Shown here: positions 32,644-33,649 of the stretch, one piece after another
Layout: every line of letters begins with the position of its first letter
How positions within the stretch are numbered: position 1 is the first letter of the stretch
NCBI RefSeq assembly: GCF_011030405.1
Contig: NZ_JAAJTJ010000035.1
Location: 1 to 33,649 of the forward strand
Direction of reading: 5' to 3'
DNA: 33,649 nt
From: Parapedobacter sp. SGR-10
GTDB taxonomy: Bacteria > Bacteroidota > Bacteroidia > Sphingobacteriales > Sphingobacteriaceae
Program-made: the position numbers and the translations under genes
Notes under the pieces: model-generated
The model's input: only the letters and a program-made list of their open reading frames with translations
Told to the model about the DNA's origin: nothing
The model's database searches: none

Positions 32644-32690
32644 TATTCTAAATCTTTCCTAAATCTTTCCCAATTCACTTTCGACCTTTG
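32644..32690 (+). promoter_or_regulatory. 11-bp-phased repeats and promoter element of the PepSY-like gene
   Basis: Three copies in register: TATTCTAAATC (32644-32654), TTTCCTAAATC (32655-32665) and TTTCCCAATTC (32666-32676). Six bases later comes GACCTTTG (32683-32690), a one-base variant of the TAnnTTTG box. The last copy lies where a -33 element would be, as expected for an activator site. Confidence 0.6.
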
Positions 32691-32712
32691 TCCTAAACAA
32701 AAAGAAAAAGAT

Positions 32713-33159
32713 ATGAAAACAATAATGAACAGTATGTTTTTGGCCGTTTTGTTGATGGTTTCTACAGTAACCGTACAGGCCCAAGTAAAGTCGATCACCT
32801 TTGATCAGTTGCCCAAAACGGCACAAAATTTGGTTAACAAATATTATGATGCGAAAAATGTGTCTTACGTGACGGAAGAAAGCGAATTCATGAAGTCAAA
32901 GGAGTATGAGGTTCGCTTCCACGATGGTGTGAAGGTAGAGTTCGATGCCAAGGGAGATTGGAAGGAAGTCGATGGCAAGAAAAAGGCTATCCCCACAGCG
33001 CTTATACCGACATCTATTGCGTCTCATGTAAAAAAGAGTTTCCCCAACAACGAAATAGTCAAGATCTCACGTTCCAACCGCAAATACGAGGTAGAATTGT
33101 CCAATGGTTTGGACTTGGAATTTGACAAGCAAGGAAAGTTTTTGAGGATTGATGACTGA
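32713..33159 (+). CDS. Secreted PepSY-like protein
   Basis: A 148-residue exported protein with a signal peptide (1-23, ending VQAQ). The mature part holds two similar halves of the PepSY-like (PF11396) type. The first is YEVRFHDGVKVEFDAKGDWK and the second YEVELSNGLDLEFDKQGKFL, each a pair of strands ending in an F-D-x-x-G turn. Proteins of this type are small periplasmic beta-lactamase-inhibitor-like folds of unknown role. It is probably controlled by the adjacent two-component system through the phased repeats upstream. It is a clear paralogue of the next gene and may form a periplasmic accessory or sensor protein for the kinase, though this is inference. Confidence 0.85.
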   Translation: MKTIMNSMFLAVLLMVSTVTVQAQVKSITFDQLPKTAQNLVNKYYDAKNVSYVTEESEFMKSKEYEVRFHDGVKVEFDAKGDWKEVDGKKKAIPTALIPTSIASHVKKSFPNNEIVKISRSNRKYEVELSNGLDLEFDKQGKFLRIDD

Positions 33160-33164
33160 TAATA

Positions 33165-33177
33165 TAAAAAAGGAGAA
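33165..33177 (+). promoter_or_regulatory. Strong ribosome-binding site before the second PepSY-like gene
   Basis: AAAAAAGGAG ends about 7 bases before the ATG at 33181, a Shine-Dalgarno match that is stronger than most in this window. With only 21 bases between the genes, it suggests cotranscription with separate translation initiation. Confidence 0.6.
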
Positions 33178-33180
33178 ACC

Positions 33181-33627
33181 ATGAAAAACGTATTTGTAAG
33201 ATTGAGCATATTGGTGGCAGCTATAATGCTGTATGCTTCCTGCGAAAAAGAAACCTTTGTCGGAGCAGAAGACCTCCCGCAAAAAGGTATCGCATTCCTG
33301 TCCGATAATTTTCAAGGAGCCAAGGCTAATCATGTCAAAAAAGAAGATGAAGGATTGGGGGGTGTCGAATACACCGTGTATCTGGACAACGGTATCACGG
33401 TCAAATTTGACAAGAATGGCAATTGGGAGGAAGTGAATGCACCAGATGGGCAGACTATCCCTACAGGTTTTATCCCTTCCAAGATCGTGAGCTATGTCCG
33501 TGATCATTACCCTAACGAGGGTATCAACAGTATCGATAAAGAGAATAACAGATATGATGTTGAATTAACAAATGGACTGGATCTCGAATTTGATGCAAAC
33601 GGTGGTTTTGTGCGCATAGACGACTAA
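33181..33627 (+). CDS. PepSY-like lipoprotein
   Basis: A 148-residue paralogue of the preceding protein, but membrane-attached: the signal peptide ends in LYASC, a probable lipobox, so the mature form begins with a lipidated Cys near residue 21. The same two PepSY-like halves are present, YTVYLDNGITVKFDKNGNWE and YDVELTNGLDLEFDANGGFV, and both proteins end in RIDD. The pair thus offers a soluble and a lipid-anchored version of one fold. It lies 21 bases after the first copy, in the same transcript. The window ends 22 bases after its stop, so a third copy beyond the edge cannot be excluded. Confidence 0.85.
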   Translation: MKNVFVRLSILVAAIMLYASCEKETFVGAEDLPQKGIAFLSDNFQGAKANHVKKEDEGLGGVEYTVYLDNGITVKFDKNGNWEEVNAPDGQTIPTGFIPSKIVSYVRDHYPNEGINSIDKENNRYDVELTNGLDLEFDANGGFVRIDD

Positions 33628-33649
33628 GGGAGCAGAAATAAAAACAAAC

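Overview
The window reads as chromosomal DNA of a Bacteroidota bacterium, most likely of the Sphingobacteriaceae (Sphingobacterium- or Pedobacter-like). The support is the FecI-type sigma / FecR / SusC / SusD cassette, PepSY-like and PRiA4_ORF3-like proteins, a seven-gene Mrp antiporter operon with a long MrpA, and several promoters of the Bacteroidota type (TAnnTTTG -7 box). The genus is inference. Gene density is high, no gap between genes exceeds about 210 bases, and I saw no rRNA, tRNA, CRISPR array, insertion sequence or prophage.

Layout. Bases 1-4.7 kb: housekeeping genes on the minus strand (MazG-like pyrophosphohydrolase, pseudouridine synthase with a repetitive disordered N-terminus, rsmG, a membrane GT2 glycosyltransferase) and one plus-strand lytic transglycosylase. 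4.7-8.1 kb: plus-strand tgt, an LptF/LptG-type permease and an EamA exporter. 8.2-14 kb: complete mrpABCDEFG operon on the minus strand. 14.1-18.9 kb: acs, a divergent UbiA-like membrane protein, a 2-hydroxyacid dehydrogenase and rsmA. 19-26.2 kb: a signal-controlled outer-membrane uptake cassette (ECF sigma, FecR anti-sigma, SusC with STN domain, SusD, small lipoprotein) with no enzyme gene beside it. 26.3-30.6 kb: pdxA, CCA-adding enzyme, a PRiA4_ORF3-like acidic protein and miaA. 30.6-33.6 kb: an OmpR-type two-component system followed by two secreted PepSY-like proteins.

How parts work together. The sigma/FecR/SusC set fits trans-envelope signalling: the STN domain of the loaded outer-membrane transporter contacts FecR, which releases the sigma factor. 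The sigma factor carries an unusual hydrophobic C-terminal tail. The two-component system and the PepSY-like genes appear to form one regulon: both promoters carry the same 11-bp-phased direct repeat, at identical spacing to a GAnn(A/T)TTG element. This is the most specific new signal I found. Others are a tgt whose zinc cysteines are all replaced, a UbiA-like protein lacking the first Asp-rich motif, and near-identical palindromes placed at gene ends.
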